Assembly: GCA_963556195.1 (NCBI GenBank)
Contig: CAUVYP010000586.1
Location: forward strand, 1,054,001-1,118,000
Direction: 5' to 3'
DNA from: Sepiola atlantica
Taxonomy: Eukaryota; Mollusca; Cephalopoda; Sepiida; Sepiolidae
Length of the DNA: 64,000 nucleotides
Shown one piece after another: positions 49,436 through 63,942 of the stretch. Both the position numbers and the translations under genes were made by a program. Positions within the stretch are counted from its first letter, which is position 1, and every line of letters begins with the position of its first letter. The notes beneath the pieces are model-generated. The model ran no database searches, was not told where the DNA came from, and was given only the letters and a program-made list of their open reading frames with translations.

Positions 49436-50923
49436 TTAGTGCGATTTAAAGTTAGTATCGCTTTTGTTTATAACTTCACCATTCTTTAGAATTGTGCAAC
49501 GAAACTTTGCAGAGATAAGCGGAGTCACATGCTCTACTGAAGTACCAAGTTTCAGAAGTGCAGCTCTTTTACTGCCGGAGATATGTCGATACAAACTGAA
49601 TACGCAAAACATCAACAAAATTTAGCGCGTTTTAAAGTTGATATCGCTTTTGTTTATAACTTCCACATTTATTCGAATTGTGCAACGAAACTTTGCACAG
49701 ATTAGCGGAGTCACATTTTCTACTGAAGTACCAAGTTTCAGAAGTGCAGCTCTTGTACTGCCGGAGATATGTCGATACAAACTGAATACGCAAAATATCA
49801 ACAAAATTTAGCGCGTTTTAAAGTTGATATCGCTTTTGTTTATAACTTCCACATTTATTCGAATTGTGCAACGAAACTTTGCACAGATAAGCGGAGTCAC
49901 ATTTTCTACTGAAGTACCAAGTTTCAGAAGTGCAGCTCTTGTACTGCCGGAGATATGTCGATACAAACTGAATACGCAAACTATCAACAAAATTTAGTGC
50001 GATTTAAAGTTGATATCGCTTTTGTTTATAACTTCACCATTCTTTTGAATTGTGCAACGAAACTTTGCAGAGATAAGTGGAGTCACATGCTCTACTGAAG
50101 TACCAAGTTTCAGAAGTGCAGCTCTTTTACTGCCGGAGATATGTCGATACAAACTGAATACGCAAAACATCAACAAAATTTAGCGCGTTTTAAAGTGGAT
50201 ATCGCTTTTGTTTATAACTTCCACATTTATTCGAATTGTGCAACGAAACTTTGCAGACCGTCGCGGAGACACACGTTCTACTGAAGTACCAAGTTTCAGA
50301 AGTGCAGCTCTTGTACTGCCGGAGATATGTCGATACAAACTGAATACGCAAAACATCAACAAAATTTAGCGCGTTTTAAAGTTGATATCGCTTTTGTTTA
50401 TAACTTCCACATTTATTTCAATTGTGCAACGAAACTTTGCACAGATTAGCGGAGTCACATTTTCTACTGAAGTACCAAGTTTCAGAAGTGCAGCTCTTGT
50501 ACTGCCGGAGATATGTCGATACAAACTGAATACGCAAACTATCAACAAAATTTAGTGCGATTTAAAGTTGATATCGCTTTTGTTTATAACTTCACCATTC
50601 TTTTGAATTGTGCAACGAAACTTTGCAGAGATAAGTGGAGTCACATGCTCTACTGAAGTACCAAGTTTCAGAAGTGCAGCTCTTTTACTGCCGGAGATAT
50701 GTCGATACAAACTGAATACGCAAAACATCAACAAAATTAAGCGCGTTTTAAATTGGATATCGCTTTTGTTTATAACTTCACCATTCTTTAGAATTGTGCA
50801 ACGAAACTTTGCAGACCGTCGCGGAGACACACGTTCTACTGAAGTACCAAGTTTCAGAAGTGCAGCTCTGTTACTGCCGGAGATATGTCGATACAAACTG
50901 AATACGCAAAACATCAACTAAAT
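49064..50923. repeat. 10-monomer C2/D/E module, copy 3 of 4
   Basis: Order B F C2 A A E D A E D'. It retains the TATTTCAATTG mark of copy 1 in the eighth monomer. It is followed by an A with ACATGTTC, like copies 1 and 4. Confidence 0.85.
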
Positions 50924-52039
50924 TTAGCGCGTTTTAAAGTTGATATCGCTTTTGTTTATAACTTCCACATTTATTCGAATTGTGCAACGAAACTTTGCAC
51001 AGATTAGCGGAGTCACATGTTCTACTGAAATACCAAGTTTCAGAAGTGCAGCTCTTGTACTGCCGGAGATATGTCGATACAAACTGAATACGCAAAACAT
51101 CAACAAAATTTAGCGCGTTTTAAAGTTGATATCGCTTTTGTTTATAACTTCCACATTTATTCGAATTGTGCAACGAAACTTTGCACAGATTAGCGGAGTC
51201 ACATTTTCTACTGAAGTACCAAGTTTCAGAAGTGCAGGTCTTGTACTGCCGGAGATATGTCGATACAAACTGAATACGCAAAACATCAACAAAATTTAGC
51301 GCGTTTTAAAGTGGATATCGCTTTTGTTTATAACTTCCACATTTATTCGAATTGTGCAACGAAACTTTGCAGACAGTCGCGGATAGGCCTTTTCTACTGA
51401 AGTACCAAGTTTCAGAAGTGCAGCTCTTGTACTGCCGGAGATATGTCGATACAAACTGAATACGCAAAACATCAACAAAATTTAGCGCGTTTTAAAGTTG
51501 ATATCGCTTTTGTTTATAACTTCCACATTTATTCGAATTGTGCAACGAAACTTTGCACAGATTAGCGGAGTCACATTTTCTACTGAAGTACCAAGTTTCA
51601 GAAGTGCAGCTCTTGTACTGCCGGAGATATGTCGATACAAACTGAATACGCAAAACATCAACAAAATTTAGCGCGTTTTAAAGTTGATATCGCTTTTGTT
51701 TATAACTTCCACATTTATTCGAATTGTGCAACGAAACTTTGCACAGATTAGCGGAGTCACATTTTCTACTGAAGTACCAAGTTTCAGAAGTGCAGCTCTT
51801 GTACTGCCGGAGATATGTCGATACAAACTGAATACGCAAAACATCAACAAAATTTAGCGCGTTTTAAAGTTGATATCGCTTTTGTTTATAACTTCCACAT
51901 TTATTCGAATTGTGCAACGAAACTTTGCACAGATTAGCGGAGTCACATTTTCAACTGAAGTACCAAGTTTCAGAAGTGCAGCTCTTGTACTGCCGGAGAT
52001 ATGTCGATACAAACTGAATACGCAAAACATCAACAAAAT
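50924..52039. repeat. Six A/B monomers between module copies 3 and 4
   Basis: Order A A B A A A. With the preceding module it makes a 16-monomer (2976-bp) period to the next module. The first has ACTGAAATACC, the second TGCAGGTC, and the B has AAAGTGGAT. Confidence 0.8.
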
Positions 52040-53899
52040 TTAGCGCGTTTTAAAGTTGATATCGCTTTTGTTTATAACTTCCACATTTATTCGAATTGTG
52101 CAACGAAACTTTGCAGACAGTCGCGGATAGGCCTTTTCTACTGAAGTACCAAGTTTCAGAAGTGCAGCTCTTGTACTGCCGGAGATATGTCGATACAAAC
52201 TGAATACGCAAAACATCAACAAAATTTAGCGCGTTTTAAAGTTGATATCGCTTTTGTTTATAACTTCCACATTTATTCGAATTGTGCAACGAAACTTTGC
52301 ACAGATTAGCGGAGTCTTATTTTCTACTGAAGTACCAAGTTTCAGAAGTGCAGCTCTTGTACTGCCGGAGATATTTCGATACAAACTGAATACGCAAAAT
52401 ATCAACAAAATTTAGTGCGATTTAAAGTTAGTATCGCTTTTGTTTATAACTTCACCATTCTTTAGAATTGTGCAACGAAACTTTGCAGATATAAGCGGAG
52501 TCACATGCTCTACTGAAGTACCAAGTTTCAGAAGTGCAGCTCTTTTACTGCCGGAGATATGTCGATACAAACTGAATACGCAAAACATCAACAAAATTTA
52601 GCGCGTTTTAAAGTTGATATCGCTTTTGTTTATAACTTCCACATTTATTCGAATTGTGCAACGAAACTTTGCACAGATTAGCGGAGTCACATTTTCTACT
52701 GAAGTACCAAGTTTCAGAAGTGCAGCTCTTGTACTGCCGGAGATATGTCGATACAAACTGAATACGCAAAATATCAACAAAATTTAGCGCGTTTTAAAGT
52801 TGATATCGCTTTTGTTTATAACTTCCACATTTATTCGAATTGTGCAACGAAACTTTGCACAGATAAGCGGAGTCACATTTTCTACTGAAGTACCAAGTTT
52901 CAGAAGTGCAGCTCTTGTACTGCCGGAGATATGTCGATACAAACTGAATACGCAAACTATCAACAAAATTTAGTGCGATTTAAAGTTGATATCGCTTTTG
53001 TTTATAACTTAACCATTCTTTTGAATTGTGCAACGAAACTTTGCAGAGATAAGTGGAGTCACATGCTCTACTGAAGTACCAAGTTTCAGAAGTGCAGCTC
53101 TTTTACTGCCGGAGATATGTCGATACAAACTGAATACGCAAAACATCAACAAAATTTAGCGCGTTTTAAAGTGGATATCGCTTTTGTTTATAACTTCCAC
53201 ATTTATTCGAATTGTGCAACGAAACTTTGCAGACCGTCGCGGAGACACACGTTCTACTGAAGTACCAAGTTTCAGAAGTGCAGCTCTTGTACTGCCGGAG
53301 ATATGTCGATACAAACTGAATACGCAAAACATCAACAAAATTTAGCGCGTTTTAAAGTTGATATCGCTTTTGTTTATAACTTCCCCATTTATTTTAATTG
53401 TGCAACGAAACTTTGCACAGATTAGCGGAGTCACATTTTCTACTGAAGTACCAAGTTTCAGAAGTGCAGCTCTTGTACTGCCGGAGATATGTCGATACAA
53501 ACTGAATACGCAAACTATCAACAAAATTTAGTGCGATTTAAAGTTGATATCGCTTTTGTTTATAACTTCACCATTCTTTTGAATTGTGCAACGAAACTTT
53601 GCAGAGATAAGTGGAGTCACATGCTCTACTGAAGTACCAAGTTTCAGAAGTGCAGCTCTTTTACTGCCGGAGATATGTCGATACAAACTGAATACGCAAA
53701 ACATCAACAAAATTAAGCGCGTTTTAAAGTGGATATCGCTTTTGTTTATAACTTCACCATTCTTTAGAATTGTGCAACGAAACTTTGCAGACCGTCGCGG
53801 AGACACACGTTCTACTGAAGTACCAAGTTTCAGAAGTGCAGCTCTGTTACTGCCGGAGATATGTCGATACAAACTGAATACGCAAAACATCAACTAAAT
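52040..53899. repeat. 10-monomer C2/D/E module, copy 4 of 4
   Basis: It lies exactly 2976 bp after copy 3, the same spacing as the 16-monomer unit at 32324. The eighth monomer has TTCCCCATTTATTTTAATTG, a further-changed form of the copy 1 and 3 mark, and the E at 52970 has TTAACCATTC. Confidence 0.85.
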
Positions 53900-55945
53900 T
53901 TAGCGCGTTTTAAAGTTGATATCGCTTTTTTTTATAACTTCCACATTTATTCGAATTGTGCAACGAAACTTTGCACAGATTAGCGTAGTCACATGTTCTA
54001 CTGAAGTACCAAGTTTCAGAAGTGCAGCTCTTGTACTGCCGGAGATATGTCGATACAAACTGAATACGCAAAACATCAACAAAATTTAGCGCGTTTTAAA
54101 GTTGATATCGCTTTTGTTTATAACTTCCACATTTATTCGAATTGTGCAACGAAACTTTGCAGACAGTCGCGGATAGGCCTTTTCTACTGAAGTACCAAGT
54201 TTCAGAAGTGCAGCTCTTGTACTGCCGGAGATATGTCGATACAAACTGAATACGCAAAACATCAACAAAATTTAGCGCGTTTTAAAGTTGATATCGCTTT
54301 TGTTTATAACTTCCACATTTATTCGAATTGTGCAACGAAACTTTGCACAGATTAGCGGAGTCACATGTTCTACTGAAGTACCAAGTTTCAGAAGTGCAGC
54401 TCTTGTACTGCCGGAGATATGTCGATACAAACTGAATACGCAAAACATCAACTAAATTTAGCGCGTTTTAAAGTGGATATCGCTTTTGTTTATAACTTCC
54501 ACATTTATTCGAATTGTGCAACGAAACTTTGCAGACCGTCGCGGAGACACACGTTCTACTAAAGTACCAAGTTTCAGAAGTGCAGCTCTTGTACTTCCGG
54601 AGATATGTCGATACAAACTGAATACGCAAAACATCAACTAAATTTAGCGCGTTTTAAAGTTGATATCGCTTTTGTTTATAACTTCCACATTTATTCGAAT
54701 TGTGCAACGAAACTTTGCACAGATTAGCGGAGTCACATTTACTACTGAAGTACCAAGTTTCAGAAGTGCAGCTCTTGTACTGCCGGAGATATGTCGATAC
54801 AAACTGAATACGCAAAACATCAACAAAATTTAGCGCGTTTTAAAGTTGATATCGCTTTTGTTTATAACTTCCACATTTATTCGAATTGTGCAACGAAACT
54901 TTGCACAGATTAGCGGAGTCACATTTTCTACTGAAGTACCAAGTTTCAGAAGTGCAGCTCTTGTACTGCCGGAGATATGTCGATACAAACTGAATACGCA
55001 AAACATCAACAAAATTTAGCGCGTTTTAAAGTTGATATCGCTTTTGTTTATAACTTCCACATTTATTCGAATTGTGCAACGAAACTTTGCAGACAGTCGC
55101 GGATAGGCCTTTTCTACTGAAGTACCAAGTTTCAGAAGTGCAGCTCTTGTACTGCCGGAGATATGTCGATACAAACTGAATACGCAAAACATCAACAAAA
55201 TTTAGCGCGTTTTAAAGTTGATATCGCTTTTGTTTATAACTTCCACATTTATTCGAATTGTGCAACGAAACTTTGCACAGATTAGCGGAGTCACATTTTC
55301 TACTGAAGTACCAAGTTTCAGAAGTGCAGCTCTTGTACTGCCGGAGATATGTCGATACAAACTGAATACGCAAAACATCAACAAAATTTAGCGCGTTTTA
55401 AAGTTGATATCGCTTTTGTTTATAACTTCCACATTTATTCGAATTGTGCAACGAAACTTTGCACAGATTAGCGGAGTCACATTTTCTACTGAAGTACCAA
55501 GTTTCAGAAGTGCAGCTCTTGTACTGCCGGAGATATGTCGATACAAACTGAATACGCAAAACATCAACAAAATTTAGCGCGTTTTAAAGTTGATATCGCT
55601 TTTGTTTATAACTTCCACATTTATTCGAATTGTGCAACGAAACTTTGCACAGATTAGCGGAGTCACATTTTCTACTGAAGTACCAAGTTTCAGAAGTGCA
55701 GCTCTTGTACTGCCGGAGATATGTCGATACAAACTGAATACGCAAACTATCAACAAAATTTAGTGCGATTTAAAGTTGATATCGCTTTTGTTTATAACTT
55801 CCACATTTATTCGAATTGTGCAACGAAACTTTGCACAGATTAGCGGAGTCACATTTTCTACTGAAGTACCAAGTTTCAGAAGTGCAGCTCTTGTACTGCC
55901 GGAGATATGTCGATACAAACTGAATACGCAAAACATCAACAAAAT
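53900..55945. repeat. Start of the terminal zone: A B A D A A B A A A' -like A*
   Basis: The A at 54272 has ACATGTTC and ends CAACTAAAT; the D at 54458 has ACTAAAGTACC and TACTTCCGG. The A at 55574 ends CAAACTATCAAC and is followed by an A (55760) with GTGCGATTTAAAG at its left end, a junction borrowed from the E or C2 type. Confidence 0.75.
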
Positions 55946-56875
55946 TTAGCGCGTTTTAAAGTTGATATCGCTTTTGTTTATAACTTCCACATTTATTCGA
56001 ATTGTGCAACGAAACTTTGCAGACAGTCGCGGATAGGCCTTTTCTACTGAAGTACCAAGTTTCAGAAGTGCAGCTCTTGTACTGCCGGAGATATGTCGAT
56101 ACAAACTGAATACGCAAAACATCAACAAAATTTAGCGCGTTTTAAAGTTGATATCGCTTTTGTTTATAACTTCCACATTTATTCGAATTGTGCAACGAAA
56201 CTTTGCACAGATTAGCGGAGTCACATGTTCTACTGAAGTACCAAGTTTCAGAAGTGCAGCTCTTGTACTGCCGGAGATATGTCGATACAAACTGAATACG
56301 CAAAACATCAACTAAATTTAGCGCGTTTTAAAGTGGATATCGCTTTTGTTTATAACTTCCACATTTATTCGAATTGTGCAACGAAACTTTGCAGACCGTC
56401 GCGGAGACACACGTTCTACTAAAGTACCACGTTTCAGAAGTGCAGCTCTTGTACTGCCGGAGATATGTCGATACAAACTGAATACGCAAAACATCAACTA
56501 AATTTAGCGCGTTTTAAAGTTGATATCGCTTTTGTTTATAACTTCCACATTTATTCGAATTGTGCAACGAAACTTTGCACAGATTAGCGGAGTCACATTT
56601 TCTACTGAAGTACCAAGTTTCAGAAGTGCAGCTCTTGTACTGCCGGAGATATGTCGATACAAACTGAATACGCAAAACATCAACAAAATTTAGCGCGTTT
56701 TAAAGTTGATATCGCTTTTGTTTATAACTTCCACATTTATTCGAATTGTGCAACGAAACTTTGCACAGATTAGCGGAGTCACATTTTCTACTGAAGTACC
56801 AAGTTTCAGAAGTGCAGCTCTTGTACTGCCGGAGATATGTCGATACAAACTGAATACGCAAAACATCAACAAAAT
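55946..56875. repeat. 5-monomer (930-bp) unit B-A-D-A-A, copy 1
   Basis: The D carries ACTAAAGTACCACG (near 56418), shared only with the next unit. By eye I find no difference between the two copies, so this is among the youngest duplications in the window. Confidence 0.85.
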
Positions 56876-57805
56876 TTAGCGCGTTTTAAAGTTGATATCG
56901 CTTTTGTTTATAACTTCCACATTTATTCGAATTGTGCAACGAAACTTTGCAGACAGTCGCGGATAGGCCTTTTCTACTGAAGTACCAAGTTTCAGAAGTG
57001 CAGCTCTTGTACTGCCGGAGATATGTCGATACAAACTGAATACGCAAAACATCAACAAAATTTAGCGCGTTTTAAAGTTGATATCGCTTTTGTTTATAAC
57101 TTCCACATTTATTCGAATTGTGCAACGAAACTTTGCACAGATTAGCGGAGTCACATGTTCTACTGAAGTACCAAGTTTCAGAAGTGCAGCTCTTGTACTG
57201 CCGGAGATATGTCGATACAAACTGAATACGCAAAACATCAACTAAATTTAGCGCGTTTTAAAGTGGATATCGCTTTTGTTTATAACTTCCACATTTATTC
57301 GAATTGTGCAACGAAACTTTGCAGACCGTCGCGGAGACACACGTTCTACTAAAGTACCACGTTTCAGAAGTGCAGCTCTTGTACTGCCGGAGATATGTCG
57401 ATACAAACTGAATACGCAAAACATCAACTAAATTTAGCGCGTTTTAAAGTTGATATCGCTTTTGTTTATAACTTCCACATTTATTCGAATTGTGCAACGA
57501 AACTTTGCACAGATTAGCGGAGTCACATTTTCTACTGAAGTACCAAGTTTCAGAAGTGCAGCTCTTGTACTGCCGGAGATATGTCGATACAAACTGAATA
57601 CGCAAAACATCAACAAAATTTAGCGCGTTTTAAAGTTGATATCGCTTTTGTTTATAACTTCCACATTTATTCGAATTGTGCAACGAAACTTTGCACAGAT
57701 TAGCGGAGTCACATTTTCTACTGAAGTACCAAGTTTCAGAAGTGCAGCTCTTGTACTGCCGGAGATATGTCGATACAAACTGAATACGCAAAACATCAAC
57801 AAAAT
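56876..57805. repeat. 5-monomer (930-bp) unit B-A-D-A-A, copy 2
   Basis: Same order and marks as copy 1, including ACTAAAGTACCACG near 57348. Confidence 0.85.
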
Positions 57806-59665
57806 TTAGCGCGTTTTAAAGTTGATATCGCTTTTGTTTATAACTTCCACATTTATTCGAATTGTGCAACGAAACTTTGCAGACAGTCGCGGATAGGCCT
57901 TTTCTACTGAAGTACCAAGTTTCAGAAGTGCAGCTCTTGTACTGCCGGAGATATGTCGATACAAACTGAATACGCAAAACATCAACAAAATTTAGCGCGT
58001 TTTAAAGTTGATATCGCTTTTGTTTATAACTTCCACATTTATTCGAATTGTGCAACGAAACTTTGCACAGATTAGCGGAGTCACATTTTCTACTGAAGTA
58101 CCAAGTTTCAGAAGTGCAGCTCTTGTACTGCCGGAGATATGTCGATACAAACTGAATACGCAAAACATCAACAAAATTTAGCGCGTTTTAAAGTTGATAT
58201 CGCTTTTGTTTATAACTTCCACATTTATTCGAATTGTGCAACGAAACTTTGCACAGATTAGCGGAGTCACATTTTCTACTGAAGTACCAAGTTTCAGAAG
58301 TGCAGCTCTTGTACTGCCGGAGATATGTCGATACAAACTGAATACGCAAACTATCAACAAAATTTAGTGCGATTTAAAGTTGATATCGCTTTTGTTTATA
58401 ACTTCCACATTTATTCGAATTGTGCAACGAAACTTTGCACAGATTAGCGGAGTCACATTTTCTACTGAAGTACCAAGTTTCAGAAGTGCAGCTCTTGTAC
58501 TGCCGGAGATATGTCGATACAAACTGAATACGCAAAACATCAACAAAATTTAGCGCGTTTTAAAGTTGATATCGCTTTTGTTTATAACTTCCACATTTAT
58601 TCGAATTGTGCAACGAAACTTTGCAGACAGTCGCGGATAGGCCTTTTCTACTGAAGTACCAAGTTTCAGAAGTGCAGCTCTTGTACTGCCGGAGATATGT
58701 CGATACAAACTGAATACGCAAAACATCAACAAAATTTAGCGCGTTTTAAAGTTGATATCGCTTTTGTTTATAACTTCCACATTTATTCGAATTGTGCAAC
58801 GAAACTTTGCACAGATTAGCGGAGTCACATTTTCTACTGAAGTACCAAGTTTCAGAAGTGCAGCTCTTGTACTGCCGGAGATATGTCGATACAAACTGAA
58901 TACGCAAAACATCAACAAAATTTAGCGCGTTTTAAAGTTGATATCGCTTTTGTTTATAACTTCCACATTTATTCGAATTGTGCAACGAAACTTTGCACAG
59001 ATTAGCGGAGTCACATTTTCTACTGAAGTACCAAGTTTCAGAAGTGCAGCTCTTGTACTGCCGGAGATATGTCGATACAAACTGAATACGCAAAACATCA
59101 ACAAAATTTAGCGCGTTTTAAAGTTGATATCGCTTTTGTTTATAACTTCCACATTTATTCGAATTGTGCAACGAAACTTTGCAGACAGTCGCGGATACGC
59201 CTTTTCTACTGAAGTACCAAGTTTCAGAAGTGCAGCTCTTGTACTGCCGGAGATATGTCGATACAAACTGAATACGCAAAACATCAACAAAATTTAGCGC
59301 GTTTTAAAGTTGATATCGCTTTTGTTTATAACTTCCACATTTATTCGAATTGTGCAACGAAACTTTGCAGACCGTCGCGGAGACACACGTTCTACTGAAG
59401 TACCAAGTTTCAGAAGTGCAGCTCTTGTACTGCCGGAGATATGTCGATACAAACTGAATACGCAAAACATCAACTAAATTTAGCGCGTTTTAAAGTTGAT
59501 ATCGCTTTTGTTTATAACTTCCACATTTATTCGAATTGTGCAACGAAACTTTGCACAGATTAGCGGAGTCACATTTTCTACTGAAGTACCAAGTTTCAGA
59601 AGTGCAGCTCTTGTACTGCCGGAGATATGTCGATACAAACTGAATACGCAAAACATCAACAAAAT
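57434..59665. repeat. 12-monomer (2232-bp) higher-order unit, copy 1
   Basis: Order A A B A A(ACTATC end) A(GCGATTTAAAG start) B A A B(ATACGCC) D A. The same sequence of marked monomers follows directly. Confidence 0.82.
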
Positions 59666-61896
59666 TTAGCGCGTTTTAAAGTTGATATCGCTTTTGTTTA
59701 TAACTTCCACATTTATTCGAATTGTGCAACGAAACTTTGCACAGATTAGCGGAGTCACATTTTCTACTGAAGTACCAAGTTTCAGAAGTGCAGCTCTTGT
59801 ACTGCCGGAGATATGTCGATACAAACTGAATACGCAAAACATCAACAAAATTTAGCGCGTTTTAAAGTTGATATCGCTTTTGTTTATAACTTCCACATTT
59901 ATTCGAATTGTGCAACGAAACTTTGCACAGATTAGCGGAGTCACATTTTCTACTGAAGTACCAAGTTTCAGAAGTGCAGCTCTTGTACTGCCGGAGATAT
60001 GTCGATACAAACTGAATACGCAAAACATCAACAAAATTTAGCGCGTTTTAAAGTTGATATCGCTTTTGTTTATAACTTCCACATTTATTCGAATTGTGCA
60101 ACGAAACTTTGCAGCAGTCGCGGATAGGCCTTTTCTACTGAAGTACCAAGTTTCAGAAGTGCAGCTCTTGTACTGCCGGAGATATGTCGATACAAACTGA
60201 ATACGCAAAACATCAACAAAATTTAGCGCGTTTTAAAGTTGATATCGCTTTTGTTTATAACTTCCACATTTATTCGAATTGTGCAACGAAACTTTGCACA
60301 GATTAGCGGAGTCACATTTTCTACTGAAGTACCAAGTTTCAGAAGTGCAGCTCTTGTACTGCCGGAGATATGTCGATACAAACTGAATACGCAAAACATC
60401 AACAAAATTTAGCGCGTTTTAAAGTTGATATCGCTTTTGTTTATAACTTCCACATTTATTCGAATTGTGCAACGAAACTTTGCACAGATTAGCGGAGTCA
60501 CATTTTCTACTGAAGTACCAAGTTTCAGAAGTGCAGCTCTTGTACTGCCGGAGATATGTCGATACAAACTGAATACGCAAACTATCAACAAAATTTAGTG
60601 CGATTTAAAGTTGATATCGCTTTTGTTTATAACTTCCACATTTATTCGAATTGTGCAACGAAACTTTGCACAGATTAGCGGAGTCACATTTTCTACTGAA
60701 GTACCAAGTTTCAGAAGTGCAGCTCTTGTACTGCCGGAGATATGTCGATACAAACTGAATACGCAAAACATCAACAAAATTTAGCGCGTTTTAAAGTTGA
60801 TATCGCTTTTGTTTATAACTTCCACATTTATTCGAATTGTGCAACGAAACTTTGCAGACAGTCGCGGATAGGCCTTTTCTACTGAAGTACCAAGTTTCAG
60901 AAGTGCAGCTCTTGTACTGCCGGAGATATGTCGATACAAACTGAATACGCAAAACATCAACAAAATTTAGCGCGTTTTAAAGTTGATATCGCTTTTGTTT
61001 ATAACTTCCACATTTATTCGAATTGTGCAACGAAACTTTGCACAGATTAGCGGAGTCACATTTTCTACTGAAGTACCAAGTTTCAGAAGTGCAGCTCTTG
61101 TACTGCCGGAGATATGTCGATACAAACTGAATACGCAAAACATCAACAAAATTTAGCGCGTTTTAAAGTTGATATCGCTTTTGTTTATAACTTCCACATT
61201 TATTCGAATTGTGCAACGAAACTTTGCACAGATTAGCGGAGTCACATTTTCTACTGAAGTACCAAGTTTCAGAAGTGCAGCTCTTGTACTGCCGGAGATA
61301 TGTCGATACAAACTGAATACGCAAAACATCAACAAAATTTAGCGCGTTTTAAAGTTGATATCGCTTTTGTTTATAACTTCCACATTTATTCGAATTGTGC
61401 AACGAAACTTTGCAGACAGTCGCGGATACGCCTTTTCTACTGAAGTACCAAGTTTCAGAAGTGCAGCTCTTGTACTGCCGGAGATATGTCGATACAAACT
61501 GAATACGCAAAACATCAACAAAATTTAGCGCGTTTTAAAGTTGATATCGCTTTTGTTTATAACTTCCACATTTATTCGAATTGTGCAACGAAACTTTGCA
61601 GACCGTCGCGGAGACACACGTTCTACTGAAGTACCAAGTTTCAGAAGTGCAGCTCTTGTACTGCCGGAGATATGTCGATACAAACTGAATACGCAAAACA
61701 TCAACTAAATTTAGCGCGTTTTAAAGTTGATATCGCTTTTGTTTATAACTTCCACATTTATTCGAATTGTGCAACGAAACTTTGCACAGATTAGCGGAGT
61801 CACATTTTCTACTGAAGTACCAAGTTTCAGAAGTGCAGCTCTTGTACTGCCGGAGATATGTCGATACAAACTGAATACGCAAAACATCAACAAAAT
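59666..61896. repeat. 12-monomer (2231-bp) higher-order unit, copy 2
   Basis: It repeats the order of copy 1, including the B with ATACGCC (61339). It is one base shorter owing to a deletion in its B at 60038. Confidence 0.82.
60038..60222. repeat. 185-bp type B monomer (1-base deletion)
   Basis: TTTGCAGCAGTCGCGG replaces TTTGCAGACAGTCGCGG, losing one base near 60114. It is the only deletion against the 186-bp lattice in the window, and lies inside the type box. Confidence 0.88.
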
Positions 61897-63942
61897 TTAG
61901 CGCGTTTTAAAGTTGATATCGCTTTTGTTTATAACTTCCACATTTATTCGAATTGTGCAACGAAACTTTGCACAGATTAGCGGAGTCACATTTTCTACTG
62001 AAGTACCAAGTTTCAGAAGTGCAGCTCTTGTACTGCCGGAGATATGTCGATACAAACTGAATACGCAAAACATCAACAAAATTTAGCGCGTTTTAAAGTT
62101 GATATCGCTTTTGTTTATAACTTCCACATTTATTCGAATTGTGCAACGAAACTTTGCAGACAGTCGCGGATAGGCCTTTTCTACTAAAGTACCAAGTTTC
62201 AGAAGTGCAGCTCTTGTACTGCCGGAGATATGTCGATACAAACTGAATACGCAAAACATCAACAAAATTTAGCGCGTTTTAAAGTTGATATCGCTTTTGT
62301 TTATAACTTCCACATTTATTCGAATTGTGCAACGAAACTTTGCACAGATTAGCGGAGTCACATTTTCTACTGAAGTACCAAGTTTCAAAAGTGCAGCTCT
62401 TGTACTGCCGGAGATATGTCGATACAAACTGAATACGCAAAACATCAACTAAATTTAGCGCGTTTTAAAGTGGATATCGCTTTTGTTTATAACTTCCACA
62501 TTTATTCGAATTGTGCAACGTAACTTTGCAGACCGTCGCGGAGACACACGTTCTACTAAAGTACCAAGTTTCAGAAGTGCAGCTCTTGTACTGCCGGAGA
62601 TATGTCGATACAAACTGAATACGCAAAACATCAACTAAATTTAGCGCGTTTTAAAGTTGATATCGCTTTTGTTTATAACTTCCACATTTATTCGAATTGT
62701 GCAACGAAACTTTGCACAGATTAGCGGAGTCACATTTTCTACTGAAGTACCAAGTTTCAGAAGTGCAGCTCTTGTACTGCCGGAGATATGTCGATACAAA
62801 CTGAATACGCAAAACATCAACAAAATTTAGCGCGTTTTAAAGTTGATATCGCTTTTGTTTATAACTTCCACATTTATTCGAATTGTGCAACGAAACTTTG
62901 CACAGATTAGCGGAGTCACATTTTCTACTGAAGTACCAAGTTTCAGAAGTGCAGCTCTTGTACTGCCGGAGATATGTCGATACAAACTGAATACGCAAAA
63001 CATCAACAAAATTTAGCGCGTTTTAAAGTTGATATCGCTTTTGTTTATAACTTCCACATTTATTCGAATTGTGCAACGAAACTTTGCAGACAGTTTCGGA
63101 TAGGCCTTTTCTACTGAAGTACCAAGTTTCAGAAGTGCAGCTCTTGTACTGCCGGAGATATGTCGATACAAACTGAATACGCAAAACATCAACAAAATTT
63201 AGCGCGTTTTAAAGTTGATATCGCTTTTGTTTATAACTTCCACATTTATTCGAATTGTGCAACGAAACTTTGCACAGATTAGCGGAGTCACATTTTCTAC
63301 TGAAGTACCAAGTTTCAGAAGTGCAGCTCTTGTACTGCCGGAGATATGTCGATACAAACTGAATACGCAAAACATCAACAAAATTTAGCGCGTTTTAAAG
63401 TTGATATCGCTTTTGTTTATAACTTCCACATTTATTCGAATTGTGCAACGAAACTTTGCAGACAGTCGCGGATACGCCTTTTCTACTGAAGTACCAAGTT
63501 TCAGAAGTGCAGCTCTTGTACTGCCGGAGATATGTCGATACAAACTGAATACGCAAAACATCAACAAAATTTAGCGCGTTTTAAAGTTGATATCGCTTTT
63601 GTTTATAACTTCCACATTTATTCGAATTGTGCAACGAAACTTTGCAGACCGTCGCGGAGACACACGTTCTACTGAAGTACCAAGTTTCAGAAGTGCAGCT
63701 CTTGTACTGCCGGAGATATGTCGATACAAACTGAATACGCAAAACATCAACTAAATTTAGCGCGTTTTAAAGTTGATATCGCTTTTTTTTATAACTTCCA
63801 CATTTATTCGAATTGTGCAACGAAACTTTGCACAGATTAGCGGAGTCACATTTTCTACTGAAGTACCAAGTTTCAGAAGTGCAGCTCTTGTACTGCCGGA
63901 GATATGTCGATACAAACTGAATACGCAAAACATCAACAAAAT
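61897..63942. repeat. Distal eleven monomers of the terminal zone
   Basis: Order A B A D A A B A B D A. The B at 62083 has ACTAAAG, the A at 62269 has TTTCAAAAG and ends CAACTAAAT, the D at 62455 has AACGTAACTTT, the B at 63013 has AGTTTCGG and the B at 63385 has ATACGCC. The last A has an 8-T run near 63784, also seen at 53926. Confidence 0.8.
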
